Source of the DNA: Mycobacterium sp. EPa45
Lineage (GTDB): Bacteria; Actinomycetota; Actinomycetes; Mycobacteriales; Mycobacteriaceae
Length of the DNA: 64,000 bases
Reading direction: 5' to 3'
NCBI RefSeq assembly: GCF_001021385.1
Contig: NZ_CP011773.1
Location: 3,658,001 to 3,722,000, forward strand
Part shown: positions 49,401 to 58,303 of the stretch, one piece after another
How positions within the stretch are numbered: position 1 is the stretch's first letter
Layout: every line of letters begins with the position of its first letter
The notes under the pieces: generated by a model
Told to the model about the DNA's origin: nothing
Database searches by the model: none
Seen by the model: only the letters and a program-made list of their open reading frames with translations
Made by a program: the position numbers and the translations under genes

Positions 49401-50672
49401 TCAAACCCGGTGTACCCCAGCGATATTCCGCTTCCCGCGCCGCAGCACCAGCCAGCGCCCGTGGAGGAAATGGGACGGTTGTGCCACCCAGTCCTCGCTG
49501 TCGATCTTCTCGTTGTTGACCGACACTCCGCCCTCGGCGATCGTCCGCTTTGCGGCACCCTTGCTCGCCGACAGTCCGGTGGCTACCAAAAGGTCGACGA
49601 TCCCGTCCGCGCCGCCGGGCTCGAGCTCGGCCACTGAGGTTTCCCGCAGCGCCGCCGCCAGGGTCGGTTCGTCGAGCCGCGACAGCTCGCCTCGGCCGAA
49701 CAACGCCTGCGACGCGTGCTCGACGGCCTCGGTCGCGGCCTGACCATGCACCAATGTGGTGAGCTCCTGGGCGAGTCGGCGCTGTCCGGCACGCTCGTGC
49801 GGCCGTTCCGCGGTGGCCTGCGCAAGCTCGGCGAGCTCTTCTGCCGACAGGAACGTGAACCAGCGCAGATACTTGACCACGTCGGCGTCGGCAGTATTGA
49901 CGAAGTACTGGTACCAGGCATACGGGCTGGTCATCTCGGGATCCAGCCACAGGCTGCCGCCGCCGGTGGACTTGCCGAATTTCGTCCCGTCCGCCGCGGT
50001 GACCAGCGGCACCGTCAGCGCATGGACGCTCGCGCCCAGCGTCTGACGGGCCAGCCGCACGCCGGCGATGATGTTGCCCCACTGATCCGAACCGCCGATC
50101 TGCAGCGAGCAGCCGTAGCGCCGGTGCAGTTCGACATAGTCGTTCGCCTGCAGAAGCATGTAGCTGAATTCGGTATAGGAGATGCCGTCGCCCTCGAGGC
50201 GGCGCCGGATCGTGTCGCGGTCGAGCATCACGTTGACCGAGAAGTGCTTGCCGACGTCGCGCAGGAAATCGATGGCGCTCAGCTGCGCGGTCCACTCCAG
50301 GTTGTTCTCCACGATGGCGCCGCTGGGTGTGTCGTCGAAGTCCACGAACCGCTCCAGCTGGCCGCGGATCCGCTCGGCCCACTGGGCGACGGTGTCGGTG
50401 GTGTTCATGGTCCGCTCGCCGGTGTCACGCGGATCACCGATCATGCCGGTGGCGCCGCCGGCCAACACGATCGGCCGATGCCCGGCCCGCTGGAATCGCC
50501 GAAGTGTGAGCAACGGCACCAGATTTCCCGCGTGCAGGCTCGGGGCGGTCGGGTCGAATCCGCAATAGACCGTCATCGGTGGCTGCGCGGCCGCCGCAGC
50601 GAGCGCGTCGATATCGGTCGACTGCGCGATCAGTTCGCGCCAGCCCAACTCATCGAGAATCGTCGTGCCCAT
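49401..50672 (-). CDS. tyrS: Tyrosyl-tRNA synthetase
   Basis: 423 residues from ATG 50672. Class I motifs: HAGN in [15 protein letters not shown] (HIGH box) and KFGKS in [12 protein letters not shown] (KMSKS box), followed by a C-terminal S4 domain ([17 protein letters not shown]). Charges tRNA-Tyr. It follows mpg by 27 bases and immediately precedes the rRNA operon, which helps identify the rrnB locus of a rapid-growing mycobacterium. Confidence 0.97.
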   Translation of the reverse strand: MGTTILDELGWRELIAQSTDIDALAAAAAQPPMTVYCGFDPTAPSLHAGNLVPLLTLRRFQRAGHRPIVLAGGATGMIGDPRDTGERTMNTTDTVAQWAERIRGQLERFVDFDDTPSGAIVENNLEWTAQLSAIDFLRDVGKHFSVNVMLDRDTIRRRLEGDGISYTEFSYMLLQANDYVELHRRYGCSLQIGGSDQWGNIIAGVRLARQTLGASVHALTVPLVTAADGTKFGKSTGGGSLWLDPEMTSPYAWYQYFVNTADADVVKYLRWFTFLSAEELAELAQATAERPHERAGQRRLAQELTTLVHGQAATEAVEHASQALFGRGELSRLDEPTLAAALRETSVAELEPGGADGIVDLLVATGLSASKGAAKRTIAEGGVSVNNEKIDSEDWVAQPSHFLHGRWLVLRRGKRNIAGVHRV

Positions 50673-50699
50673 GCGTCGATCTTCCCGCATGGGGTGTAC

Positions 50700-51314
50700 T
50701 CAGTCGCTCGCGCCCGGGATTGGCGCGCGGGGACTGCGGCGGTACGCCGATACCTCCGGCCGTCCGGTGAGCCACAATCGCCACGGCCGATCGGCCGCTT
50801 GCGACACCCCGACCCGCGGGCCGACGCTCTCCGAACCACCCGGGGCGCCGAGTTGAACCGTCACCGGTGAGGCCGGGTCGAAGACGTCGAGGCCGTTGTC
50901 CTCCATCACGATGCCAAGAGCCGAACACAGGTTGCCCGGGCCGCGGGCCAACGCCCTCGGGCGGACCAGCGGGCCGCGGCGGACCTGCGCCATGTCCAAC
51001 CCCGACTCGATCGCCGCAGCCCGCAACAACACCGCTGCGGCCGTGCCATCTGGACCACACGACACATTCGCGCACACGTGGATGCCGTGGCTTCGATACG
51101 TGTAGAGGTGACCGGGCGGGCCGAACATCACCGCGTTGCGCAGGCCCGGACCCCGGTAGGAGTGCGCAGACGCGTCCGGCCACGGCCCGTCCGGCGGACC
51201 GCCGTATGCCTCGACCTCGACAATCAGCGCGCTGACGCCCCGGCAGCTGATCACCCCGCCGAGCAGCAGCCGCGCCGCCGAGACGGGGTCGGTGTTCAGC
51301 TCATCGGCACCCAT
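50700..51314 (-). CDS. mpg: 3-methyladenine DNA glycosylase (AAG/MPG family)
   Basis: 204 residues from ATG 51314, chosen because it matches the M. tuberculosis Rv1688 start (MGADELN against MNAEELA). Motifs: [13 protein letters not shown] with the catalytic glutamate, [32 protein letters not shown] and [15 protein letters not shown]. It removes alkylated bases. Divergent from the ABC transporter operon. Confidence 0.93.
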   Translation of the reverse strand: MGADELNTDPVSAARLLLGGVISCRGVSALIVEVEAYGGPPDGPWPDASAHSYRGPGLRNAVMFGPPGHLYTYRSHGIHVCANVSCGPDGTAAAVLLRAAAIESGLDMAQVRRGPLVRPRALARGPGNLCSALGIVMEDNGLDVFDPASPVTVQLGAPGGSESVGPRVGVSQAADRPWRLWLTGRPEVSAYRRSPRAPIPGASD

Positions 51315-51366
51315 CGGAAGAAATTCTGCCCCAGGCATTGACCCGCGCTCCGCCGGGGAGGATTAT

Positions 51367-51380
51367 TCATCACATGATGA
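51367..51380. promoter_or_regulatory. TetR-type operator candidate
   Basis: TCATCACATGATGA is a near-palindrome between the divergent mpg and ABC transporter genes. A wider imperfect repeat runs from ATTCATC to GGTGAAT. The downstream operon ends in a TetR gene, its likely ligand. Confidence 0.5.
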
Positions 51381-51400
51381 GTTCATCGGATGGTGAATTA

Positions 51401-52141
51401 ATGTCCACCGGCCGAGCCGAGCCGGCCATCGATATCGAGAACCTGCGCGTGATCCGCGGCAAAAGGGTCGCGCTGCACGACATCTCGGTGACGATCCCCC
51501 GCGGCTCGATCACCGGATTGCTGGGTCCATCGGGCTGTGGCAAGACCACGCTGATGCGCAGCATCGTCGGCACCCAGATCGTTGCGTCGGGCACCGTGAC
51601 CGTCCTCGGGCATCCGGCCGGCTCCCCCGCCTTGCGGCACCGGGTCGGCTACGTCACTCAGGACCCGACGATCTACAACGACCTGCGGGTGATCGACAAC
51701 GTCCGCTACTTCGCCGCTCTCTACGGCGCCGCCCCCCAGACCGCCGACCGCGCCGTCGACGACGTCGGGCTGCGGGATCACGCCGGGGCCTATTGCGGCA
51801 ACCTTTCCGGCGGCCAGCGCACCCGGGTGTCGCTGGCCTGCGCCCTGGTCTGTCAGCCCGACCTGCTGGTGCTCGACGAACCGACCGTCGGCCTGGATCC
51901 CGTACTGCGCGTGGACCTGTGGGCTCAATTCGACGAGCTGGCCCGCCGGGGCGCCACCCTGCTGGTATCCAGTCATGTGATGGACGAGGCCGACCACTGC
52001 GCCGGCCTGCTGCTCATGCGCGAAGGCCGGCTGCTGGCCCACACCACTCCCACCCGACTGCGAGAGGACACCGGATGCACGTCACTCGAGGAAGCGTTCC
52101 TGTCCATCATCAGGCACAGCACCGCGGCGTCAGCAAGCTGA
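51401..52141 (+). CDS. ABC transporter ATP-binding protein (Rv1687c-like)
   Basis: 246 residues from ATG 51401; earlier ATGs at 51338 and 51374 lie in or before the operator palindrome. Walker A GLLGPSGCGKTTLM, signature LSGGQRTRVSLA, Walker B LLVLDEPTVGLD and switch SSHVMDEADHC are all present. It energises the ABC-2 permease encoded next. The group (ATPase, permease, TetR) equals Rv1687c-Rv1685c and is a drug or lipid export type. Confidence 0.92.
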   Translation: MSTGRAEPAIDIENLRVIRGKRVALHDISVTIPRGSITGLLGPSGCGKTTLMRSIVGTQIVASGTVTVLGHPAGSPALRHRVGYVTQDPTIYNDLRVIDNVRYFAALYGAAPQTADRAVDDVGLRDHAGAYCGNLSGGQRTRVSLACALVCQPDLLVLDEPTVGLDPVLRVDLWAQFDELARRGATLLVSSHVMDEADHCAGLLLMREGRLLAHTTPTRLREDTGCTSLEEAFLSIIRHSTAASAS

Positions 52142-52905
52142 GGCTCCGTCCCTCCCTGGGCGCCTATCTGGCCACCACGGGCCGCATCCTGCGCCAATTG
52201 CGCGCTGATCGGCGAAGTGTCGCAATGATTCTCGTGGTGCCCAGCGCAGTGATCACGCTGATGTACTTCATGTTCGACGACGTACCGAAGTTCCCGGGCG
52301 CGGTCTCGCCGTTTCAAACCGCATGCCTGATCCTGCTCGGGCTGTTCCCGCTGTTCGTGATGTTCCTGATCACCTCGATCACCATGCAGCGCGAGCGATC
52401 GTCGGGCACGTTGGAGCGAATCCTGACCACCCCGCTACGCCGGCTGGATCTACTTGCCGCCTACGGCTCGGCCTTCTCGATCGCGGCCGCCGCGCAAGCG
52501 ATCCTGGCCTGCATCGTCGCCTTCTGGTTGCTGGGCTTCGACACCAAGGGCAGCCCGGTCTGGGTGTTCGTCATCGCCGTGATCAACGCGGTGCTGGGGG
52601 TCGGACTAGGTCTGTTGGCCAGTGCGTTCGCCCGCACCGAGTTTCAGGCTGTGCAGTTCATGCCGGTGTTCATCGTTCCGCAGTTGCTGCTGGCGGGAAT
52701 CATCGTGCCGCGCAATCAGATGCCGACGTGGCTGGAGTGGATCAGCAACGCGATGCCGGCCAGTTATGCGCTGGAGGCGCTGCAACAAGTCAACGCCCAC
52801 ACCGGCCTGACGAGCATCGCGATCCGGGATATCGTCATCGTTCTCGCCTTCGCTGTGGCGGCGATGGCGCTGGCTGCGGTGACCCTGCGGCGGCGCACCC
52901 CGTGA
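52075..52905 (+). CDS. ABC-2 type permease (Rv1686c-like)
   Basis: About 276 residues with six membrane segments; the first follows QLRADRRSVAMILVVPSAVI. The core has the ABC-2 pattern with MQRERSSGTLERILTTPLRR and a C-terminal QLLLAGIIVPRNQMP. The start is uncertain: the ATG at 52075 overlaps the ATPase by 67 bases in another frame. The stop overlaps the TetR gene start (GTGA). Confidence 0.85.
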   Translation: MHVTRGSVPVHHQAQHRGVSKLRLRPSLGAYLATTGRILRQLRADRRSVAMILVVPSAVITLMYFMFDDVPKFPGAVSPFQTACLILLGLFPLFVMFLITSITMQRERSSGTLERILTTPLRRLDLLAAYGSAFSIAAAAQAILACIVAFWLLGFDTKGSPVWVFVIAVINAVLGVGLGLLASAFARTEFQAVQFMPVFIVPQLLLAGIIVPRNQMPTWLEWISNAMPASYALEALQQVNAHTGLTSIAIRDIVIVLAFAVAAMALAAVTLRRRTP

Positions 52906-53516
52906 CAGCCGAACCCCGACAGTCGAAGCGTCCGGGACGCCCCCGCGGCACCTCCGACACTCGTGAACGGATCCTCGTCAACGCTCGAGAGCTGTTCGCC
53001 CGCAACGGTATCGACAAGACATCGATCCGGTCGATCGCTGCGGCCGCCGGCGTCGACTCGGCGCTGGTGCACCACTACTTCGGCACCAAGGAGCAGCTGT
53101 TCGCCGCGGCGATCAACATCCCGATCGACCCGATGACGATTCTGGTTCCACTGCGTGACACCCCGGTCGAGGAGCTCGGGCATGTGCTGCCGTCGATCCT
53201 GTTGCCACTGTGGGATTCGGAGATGGGCACCGGGCTCATCGCCACGATGCGCTCGCTGCTCGCCGGCTCCGACATCAGCCTGGTCCGCTCGTTCCTGCAA
53301 GAGGTCATCACCGGCGAAGTCGCGCCCCGCGTGGACAACCCAGCGGGCAGTGGTCGGCTGCGGGTGCAGTTCGTGGCCTCGCAACTGGTGGGCGTGGTGA
53401 TGGCGCGCTACATCATCGGGCTGGAGCCGTTCGCGTCGCTACCGCCGCAACAGATCGCCGAGACCATCGCACCCACCCTGCAGCGCTATCTCACCGGAGA
53501 CCTGCCGCTGTCCTGA
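52902..53516 (+). CDS. TetR-family repressor of the ABC transporter
   Basis: 204 residues from GTG 52902. The helix-turn-helix is in GIDKTSIRSIAAAAGVDSALVHHYFGTKEQLF, the classic TetR recognition pattern. The C-terminal ligand domain differs from well-studied members. Coupled to the permease and probably represses the operon through the palindrome at 51367. Confidence 0.92.
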   Translation: MTAEPRQSKRPGRPRGTSDTRERILVNARELFARNGIDKTSIRSIAAAAGVDSALVHHYFGTKEQLFAAAINIPIDPMTILVPLRDTPVEELGHVLPSILLPLWDSEMGTGLIATMRSLLAGSDISLVRSFLQEVITGEVAPRVDNPAGSGRLRVQFVASQLVGVVMARYIIGLEPFASLPPQQIAETIAPTLQRYLTGDLPLS

Positions 53517-53520
53517 TCGG

Positions 53521-54333
53521 TCACCCCAGAATCGGGAAGCGTCGCTGCCGGGACAATCGATTCAGCGCGCGTTGCATGACCCGCCGGACGTGGGTGTCGA
53601 CCTCGTCTACATCGGGGTTCTCGCCGAAGTCCTTGGGGTCGACCGGGTCCAGAACCTCCATCACGATCTTCGACGGGAGCGGGAAGTTCGGCGGCAGGGT
53701 TACCGTCAGCCCGAACGGGAGGCCCACCGTCGCGGGCAGAATGTCCATCCGAATCTTGGTCAGCCCCAACAATTGTGCGAACCGCGTGCCGCGACCGAGG
53801 AAGAACTGCGTTTCCTGGGCGCCGATCGAGACCATCGGCACAATCGGCACACCGGTTTCGATGGCGATGCGCGCGTAACCCGTGCGACCGTCGAAGTCGA
53901 TGGCGTTCTGCCGCGTCGTGGGCCGGTAGGCGTCGTAGTCGCCGCCCGGGAAGACCAGCACGACCGCCCCCGCGTTCAGCGCCGCCCTGGCCGTGTCCGG
54001 ACTCGCGTGCACCACACCGAGGCGCGGCAGCAGCGGACCCCACGGCGCGATGAAGATCCCGTAGTGAGCCAGCGTGTAGAGCGGCCGGTCGTAACCGAAT
54101 CTGGCGTAGAACGCCGGACCGAAGATCGGCACATCGGGCGTCAACATTCCGCCGGAGTGGTTGCACACCAACAGCGCACCGCCGGTCGGCGGAACCAACT
54201 CGAGACCGCGCACCTCGGCGCGAAAGTACAACCGCAACAACGGCCACATCGGGGCCAGGACTTGTCGGGTGAAAGACGGATCCCACTTGGCGAGTTCGCC
54301 GGGAAGCTGCGCGGCGACGACGGTGTCCCCCAT
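53521..54333 (-). CDS. PlsC-like acyltransferase
   Basis: 270 residues. The acyltransferase motif is of the NHSGGMLTPDVP type instead of the common NHxxxxD, followed by a glycerol-site FPGGDYDAYRP. These features match mycobacterial lysophospholipid acyltransferase-like proteins. It is convergent with the TetR gene and 31 bases downstream of the Trm112-like gene. The acceptor cannot be told. Confidence 0.85.
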   Translation of the reverse strand: MGDTVVAAQLPGELAKWDPSFTRQVLAPMWPLLRLYFRAEVRGLELVPPTGGALLVCNHSGGMLTPDVPIFGPAFYARFGYDRPLYTLAHYGIFIAPWGPLLPRLGVVHASPDTARAALNAGAVVLVFPGGDYDAYRPTTRQNAIDFDGRTGYARIAIETGVPIVPMVSIGAQETQFFLGRGTRFAQLLGLTKIRMDILPATVGLPFGLTVTLPPNFPLPSKIVMEVLDPVDPKDFGENPDVDEVDTHVRRVMQRALNRLSRQRRFPILG

Positions 54334-54364
54334 GGCGCAACGGTACGCCCGAGAGGCAGCGCGG

Positions 54365-54565
54365 TCAGGAGTCCGCGGCCGCCATCAGTCGCTCATGCTC
54401 CTCGGGCGCGACGTCGACGGCCTCGTCGACCAGCAGCACCGGGATGCCGTCCTCGATGCGGTAGGCCTTGTGCAGGCGCGGGTTGTAGAGCAGTCCGTCG
54501 ACAAGTATCAGCGGCCCGCGGTCTGCGGGGCACACCAGAATGGTCAGCAGCTTCTCGTCGAGCAT
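54365..54565 (-). CDS. Trm112/UPF0434-family small protein
   Basis: 66 residues from ATG 54565. LLTILVCPADRGPLILVDG and the following LYNPRLHKAYRIEDGIPVLLVDEA are the UPF0434/Trm112 pattern, with one Cys in place of the zinc-binding pair. Such proteins support methyltransferases. Matches Rv1684 by position next to the Rv1683-type gene. Confidence 0.88.
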   Translation of the reverse strand: MLDEKLLTILVCPADRGPLILVDGLLYNPRLHKAYRIEDGIPVLLVDEAVDVAPEEHERLMAAADS

Positions 54566-54572
54566 GTAGCGG

Positions 54573-55121
54573 CTACGGGCTCGGCGCCGGCGGAATCGCC
54601 GGAGCGTTGTTGCCGCCGATGGTCGCGGCGCCGTCGCTTGGCATCTGACCGGCACCCATCACAGCGTTGTTCTGCTGCCGCTGTTGCGCCTGCTGCAGGA
54701 GCTGCATCTGGGCGAACACCTTCTGCTGGTAGCTCAGCGTGTTCTGGAGCGCATCGATCAGCGGCTTTTGATTCGGGCGGTACTGCAGCGCGTTCTGAAT
54801 CTCGGCGATGTTGGTCTTGGACGGCTTGATGCCCTGCGCGCGCAGCTTCATCACCGACTTGATCAGGTTCGACAGCTGACCCCCGCCGGAGCCCTGGTCG
54901 TATTCCTGGTCGATGAAGGCGATCAGCTGATCGGCGCTCTGAAACTGCGGGACGCCGGTATCGGAAGCCGGTGCCGCCGGGGTCGGCGACGGCGCGGTGG
55001 CCGGATCGGCCAGCGCCGCCGCCTGCGTGCCGACGCCGACCAGCAGCCCAGCGGTCAGGGCACAGATCGCCGTGCCGCGGACGGCGCGACGCCAGTGACG
55101 TGAAACGGTCTGGGTTGTCAT
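54573..55121 (-). CDS. Secreted Gln/Ala-rich protein
   Basis: 182 residues. Signal peptide: basic HWRRAVRG, hydrophobic AICALTAGLLVGVG, cleavage near AAALADP. The mature chain has a helical SADQLIAFIDQEYDQ domain and a Gln-rich coiled segment (QLLQQAQQRQQN), ending in Pro/Ala-rich sequence. No family is named. It lies between the fatty-acid ligase fusion and the Trm112-like gene. Confidence 0.75.
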   Translation of the reverse strand: MTTQTVSRHWRRAVRGTAICALTAGLLVGVGTQAAALADPATAPSPTPAAPASDTGVPQFQSADQLIAFIDQEYDQGSGGGQLSNLIKSVMKLRAQGIKPSKTNIAEIQNALQYRPNQKPLIDALQNTLSYQQKVFAQMQLLQQAQQRQQNNAVMGAGQMPSDGAATIGGNNAPAIPPAPSP

Positions 55122-55192
55122 GCATTCCTCCGGCGCGTGGGCAGCTGCGACTATCGGCGAGCCTAACAGCGCCGCGCGACCTCGGCAGAGGC

Positions 55193-58100
55193 TCAGTTCT
55201 CGGTCCCGCTCGAGTCATCGGTACCGCGAAGCCGAGCGCGTGCCGAAGCCGTCAAGCGCTTGTACTTCCCCGTATCGGGCTCTAAAAGCCAGGCGTTACG
55301 CGTCGCCTTCGGTATCCCCTCCGCCCGCAACGCCGACACGGTCGGGCGGCAGGTGGCGCTGAGCGGGATCTCGGGCACCACGTGGACGAGGTCGGGCGCC
55401 AGTCCCACCGGCATCGACGCGAACGCGTCGGTCAGATCCGCCGTGGTGACGGTCATTCCCTGGCGCAGCGTGATCGCGGTGACAGCGACGACGCCGCCGG
55501 GCACCTCGACGCCGTAGGTGGCGGCGAGGTCGACGACGGCGATCCGGTTGGCGGCGTCGGTGACCGCCTCCGGGAACACCACACCGCGCTCGGTGCGGAT
55601 GAGCAGCGGGCGGTTGCCCAACAGCCAGAAATCGCCATCGGCGTCTCGGCGGAACACATACTCCGTGGAGATCCAGGTGTCGCCGGGGGCGAACACCCCG
55701 CGCTTGACCGACGCCGTCGGGTCGATGGGGCCCCATGGCCGGGCCAGCAGCACACCGACCTCGTTCGGCTCGGCCACCGCGACGAACCCACGGTCGTCTT
55801 CGATGATCAGGTCCTCGTCGGCGTCATAGGCCGCCAGTTCGACCTGCCCACCCCCGGGCAGCGGCCGGCCCTTGCTGCCGATCTTGAGCCCCGCCACGTT
55901 GGCCAGCACGGCCTGACCATCGGTGGTGGCGAAGAACTCGACGACGTTGGCCGGGCTGAAGGCGTCGACGGTCCGCTGCCACAGCCCGGGCGGCATGCCC
56001 GAGCCGATGAACAGCCGCACCGGATGGTTGCCGCGCATGAAAAGGCCGGAGTCGTCGGCAGTGTCATCCAAGATGGCACGCAGCATCGTCCAGGTGTAGG
56101 AGACGACGGTGACGCCGTACTGGCGGATCTCGGCGAGGAAGCGGTCCGGACGCAACCCGCGCGACAACGCGATCCGCGTGCCGCCTACCACCGCGCCGCC
56201 GAGGCTGACCAGCAGGCCGGACTGGTGATGCAAGGGCGTCAGGCAGTACACGGTGTCACCACGGCCCAGCGCAGCGGCCGAGGCGGTGCCGAACGCCGAC
56301 AACGCCCAGCGGTAGTTGGTGATCTGCTTGGGCACCAGCACGCCGCCGACGGTGTTGAACGCGACGAACGCCAGATCGCGGGCGAAGCCCGGATTGGGGC
56401 GGTACCAGCCGGGCAGTTCGACGATGTCCGGGTCGATCTTCTCCATGTCGACGACGTCGCTGTCGGCGGCCAGATTCAGGTCCCGGCTCTCGCCGCCGCC
56501 CAGAACCAGCACCTTGACCGGCAACTTGCGGGCCGCGTCGAGGTTGCCGGGGTCGGTGACGACCTCGGCGACGCCCCCGATCCGGACCGCTTCGTCGAGG
56601 TCGGCGTCGGGCGGCATCAGCACCGCCACCGCGCCGAGGCGGGACAGCGCGGCGATCGCCACCAGCGCCGACGGCCGGGTGTCCATCAGGACGCCGACCC
56701 GCACGCCCTGGCGAACGCCGACCGAGATCAAGCCTCGGACCACGTTGTTGATCCGTCGGTTCACTGCTTCGTAGGTATGCACCCGGCCGTCGAACAGCAG
56801 GAACTCGCCGTTGGGGGCTTCGCCGGCCTGCTCGTCGATGATCCGGCCCAGCGAGATCCGGGTGTGGTCGTTGATCTGGCCCAGCCGGGTCAGCCGCGGC
56901 AGCGTGCGGGCGGTCTCCACCGCCAGCGTGCGCATCGACTTGCGGGTGTTCACCACCGCACCCGCCGCGCCGCGGGCCAGCGACCAGGCGACTTCGGAGG
57001 CCTCGGCCATGCTGTGCATCACGCGCGCGGACAGGGCGACCCCGGAGTCGTCGGGCTCGGCATCGCTGTCCAGCATCGGCGCGATATTCGCCGGCCGGGC
57101 GTCCTCCCCGGATAGCCAGCGCACCCAGTCAGCCACCGTCGGCCATGTCGACGTCGCCGCCTTGGATCCCACCACCAGTCCGAAGTGGCCGGCCCGAATC
57201 ATCACCTCGTAGACGTCGGCGCCGGGAGCGGCGCGCTTGATGCCACGCACCGACGCGGGCTGGCCGATGTCGTCGACCTCACCAACGAACGCCAGCACCG
57301 GGCAGGTGATATCGGACAGCGTCACCAACTGACCGTTGATCGCGAAACCGCCGGACATCATCCGGTTGTGCGCGATGAACTGCTTGAGCAACTCCGACAC
57401 CGCGGGACCGGACCAGGCGATCCAGCCCTCGGAGTCCAGGAAGCGCCGCTGCTGCTCGCGTGGGAGCAGCGCGTCGCGGTCGTGCAGCTGGCGCAGGAAA
57501 TCGATGCGCGCCTTCGCGGTCTTGAGCGGGTCGAGCATCTGAAAGCCGGTGCGGGCCAACCAACCCGGGATGTCGATGCGGTTGAACACGTGATCGGCCA
57601 TGAAGTCCGCCGCCACCGCGCCGATGTTGGGTGGGATGCCCAACGGCAGCGCGGCCAACGTGTCCACCGGGGCACCGAATGCGACGATGCTCGCGATGTC
57701 CTTGGTGCGCCGGTAGGCCGCGGTCTGGTAGCAGAACATGCCGCCTTGGGAGTAGCCGGCAAGGTGGATGCTCTGACCGGTGATGTCCCTGACGGTGTCG
57801 ATGGCCTCGTTGAGGGCGACGATGTGGTCGGTGAGGTTGCGCTCCATGCCGCCCTCGATCTCGTCGGGCGAGCCGAAGTCGATCACCCACGGGTCGATGC
57901 CCGCCTCGTGCAGGATGCCGACGGCGCCGTCCTCGCGGGTGACGTCCCACATGTTGGCCGACATCATCATCGGGTGGACCATCAGCACCGGCGGGCCGGC
58001 AGGCTTTTGGCCGGGCCTGCTGTCCGGCGGGAAATAGCGGCGGAGCTTGTACATGGTCTTGTCTTCGACGATCTGGAAGGGTGACGGCACCGCCCCGGTC

Positions 58101-58195
58101 TCCAGACCGCCCCAGCGCAGTACCTCGAAACCGTTCTGGGCCGTCGCCATCAGCCGTTCCACAGGCCTGGTGACCGCCGACAAGTTCAGATCCAC
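55193..58195 (-). CDS. Lipase/acyl-CoA synthetase fusion (Rv1683-like)
   Basis: 1000 residues from GTG 58195, which has GGGGAG five bases upstream; this equals the 999 residues of Rv1683. The N-terminal half (about 1-350) is an alpha/beta hydrolase of the PhaC type with lipase box GYSQG at 147-151, where Ser replaces the PhaC Cys. The C-terminal half (about 460-985) is an AMP-binding acyl-CoA ligase domain. One chain could therefore release fatty acid and activate it. The longer open frame in this reading extends past 58195 only because the antisense strand of the ABC-F gene happens to be open. Confidence 0.9.
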   Translation of the reverse strand: MDLNLSAVTRPVERLMATAQNGFEVLRWGGLETGAVPSPFQIVEDKTMYKLRRYFPPDSRPGQKPAGPPVLMVHPMMMSANMWDVTREDGAVGILHEAGIDPWVIDFGSPDEIEGGMERNLTDHIVALNEAIDTVRDITGQSIHLAGYSQGGMFCYQTAAYRRTKDIASIVAFGAPVDTLAALPLGIPPNIGAVAADFMADHVFNRIDIPGWLARTGFQMLDPLKTAKARIDFLRQLHDRDALLPREQQRRFLDSEGWIAWSGPAVSELLKQFIAHNRMMSGGFAINGQLVTLSDITCPVLAFVGEVDDIGQPASVRGIKRAAPGADVYEVMIRAGHFGLVVGSKAATSTWPTVADWVRWLSGEDARPANIAPMLDSDAEPDDSGVALSARVMHSMAEASEVAWSLARGAAGAVVNTRKSMRTLAVETARTLPRLTRLGQINDHTRISLGRIIDEQAGEAPNGEFLLFDGRVHTYEAVNRRINNVVRGLISVGVRQGVRVGVLMDTRPSALVAIAALSRLGAVAVLMPPDADLDEAVRIGGVAEVVTDPGNLDAARKLPVKVLVLGGGESRDLNLAADSDVVDMEKIDPDIVELPGWYRPNPGFARDLAFVAFNTVGGVLVPKQITNYRWALSAFGTASAAALGRGDTVYCLTPLHHQSGLLVSLGGAVVGGTRIALSRGLRPDRFLAEIRQYGVTVVSYTWTMLRAILDDTADDSGLFMRGNHPVRLFIGSGMPPGLWQRTVDAFSPANVVEFFATTDGQAVLANVAGLKIGSKGRPLPGGGQVELAAYDADEDLIIEDDRGFVAVAEPNEVGVLLARPWGPIDPTASVKRGVFAPGDTWISTEYVFRRDADGDFWLLGNRPLLIRTERGVVFPEAVTDAANRIAVVDLAATYGVEVPGGVVAVTAITLRQGMTVTTADLTDAFASMPVGLAPDLVHVVPEIPLSATCRPTVSALRAEGIPKATRNAWLLEPDTGKYKRLTASARARLRGTDDSSGTEN

Positions 58196-58303
58196 GGCTG
58201 CTCCCCTGTCCCACATCGCTGCTGCATAAGGCCCCGACAGCCAGCACATCATGGCATAACGCCGAACCGCTTCCGTTCGCTTTGAGCCCTGACCAGTAGC
58301 CTG

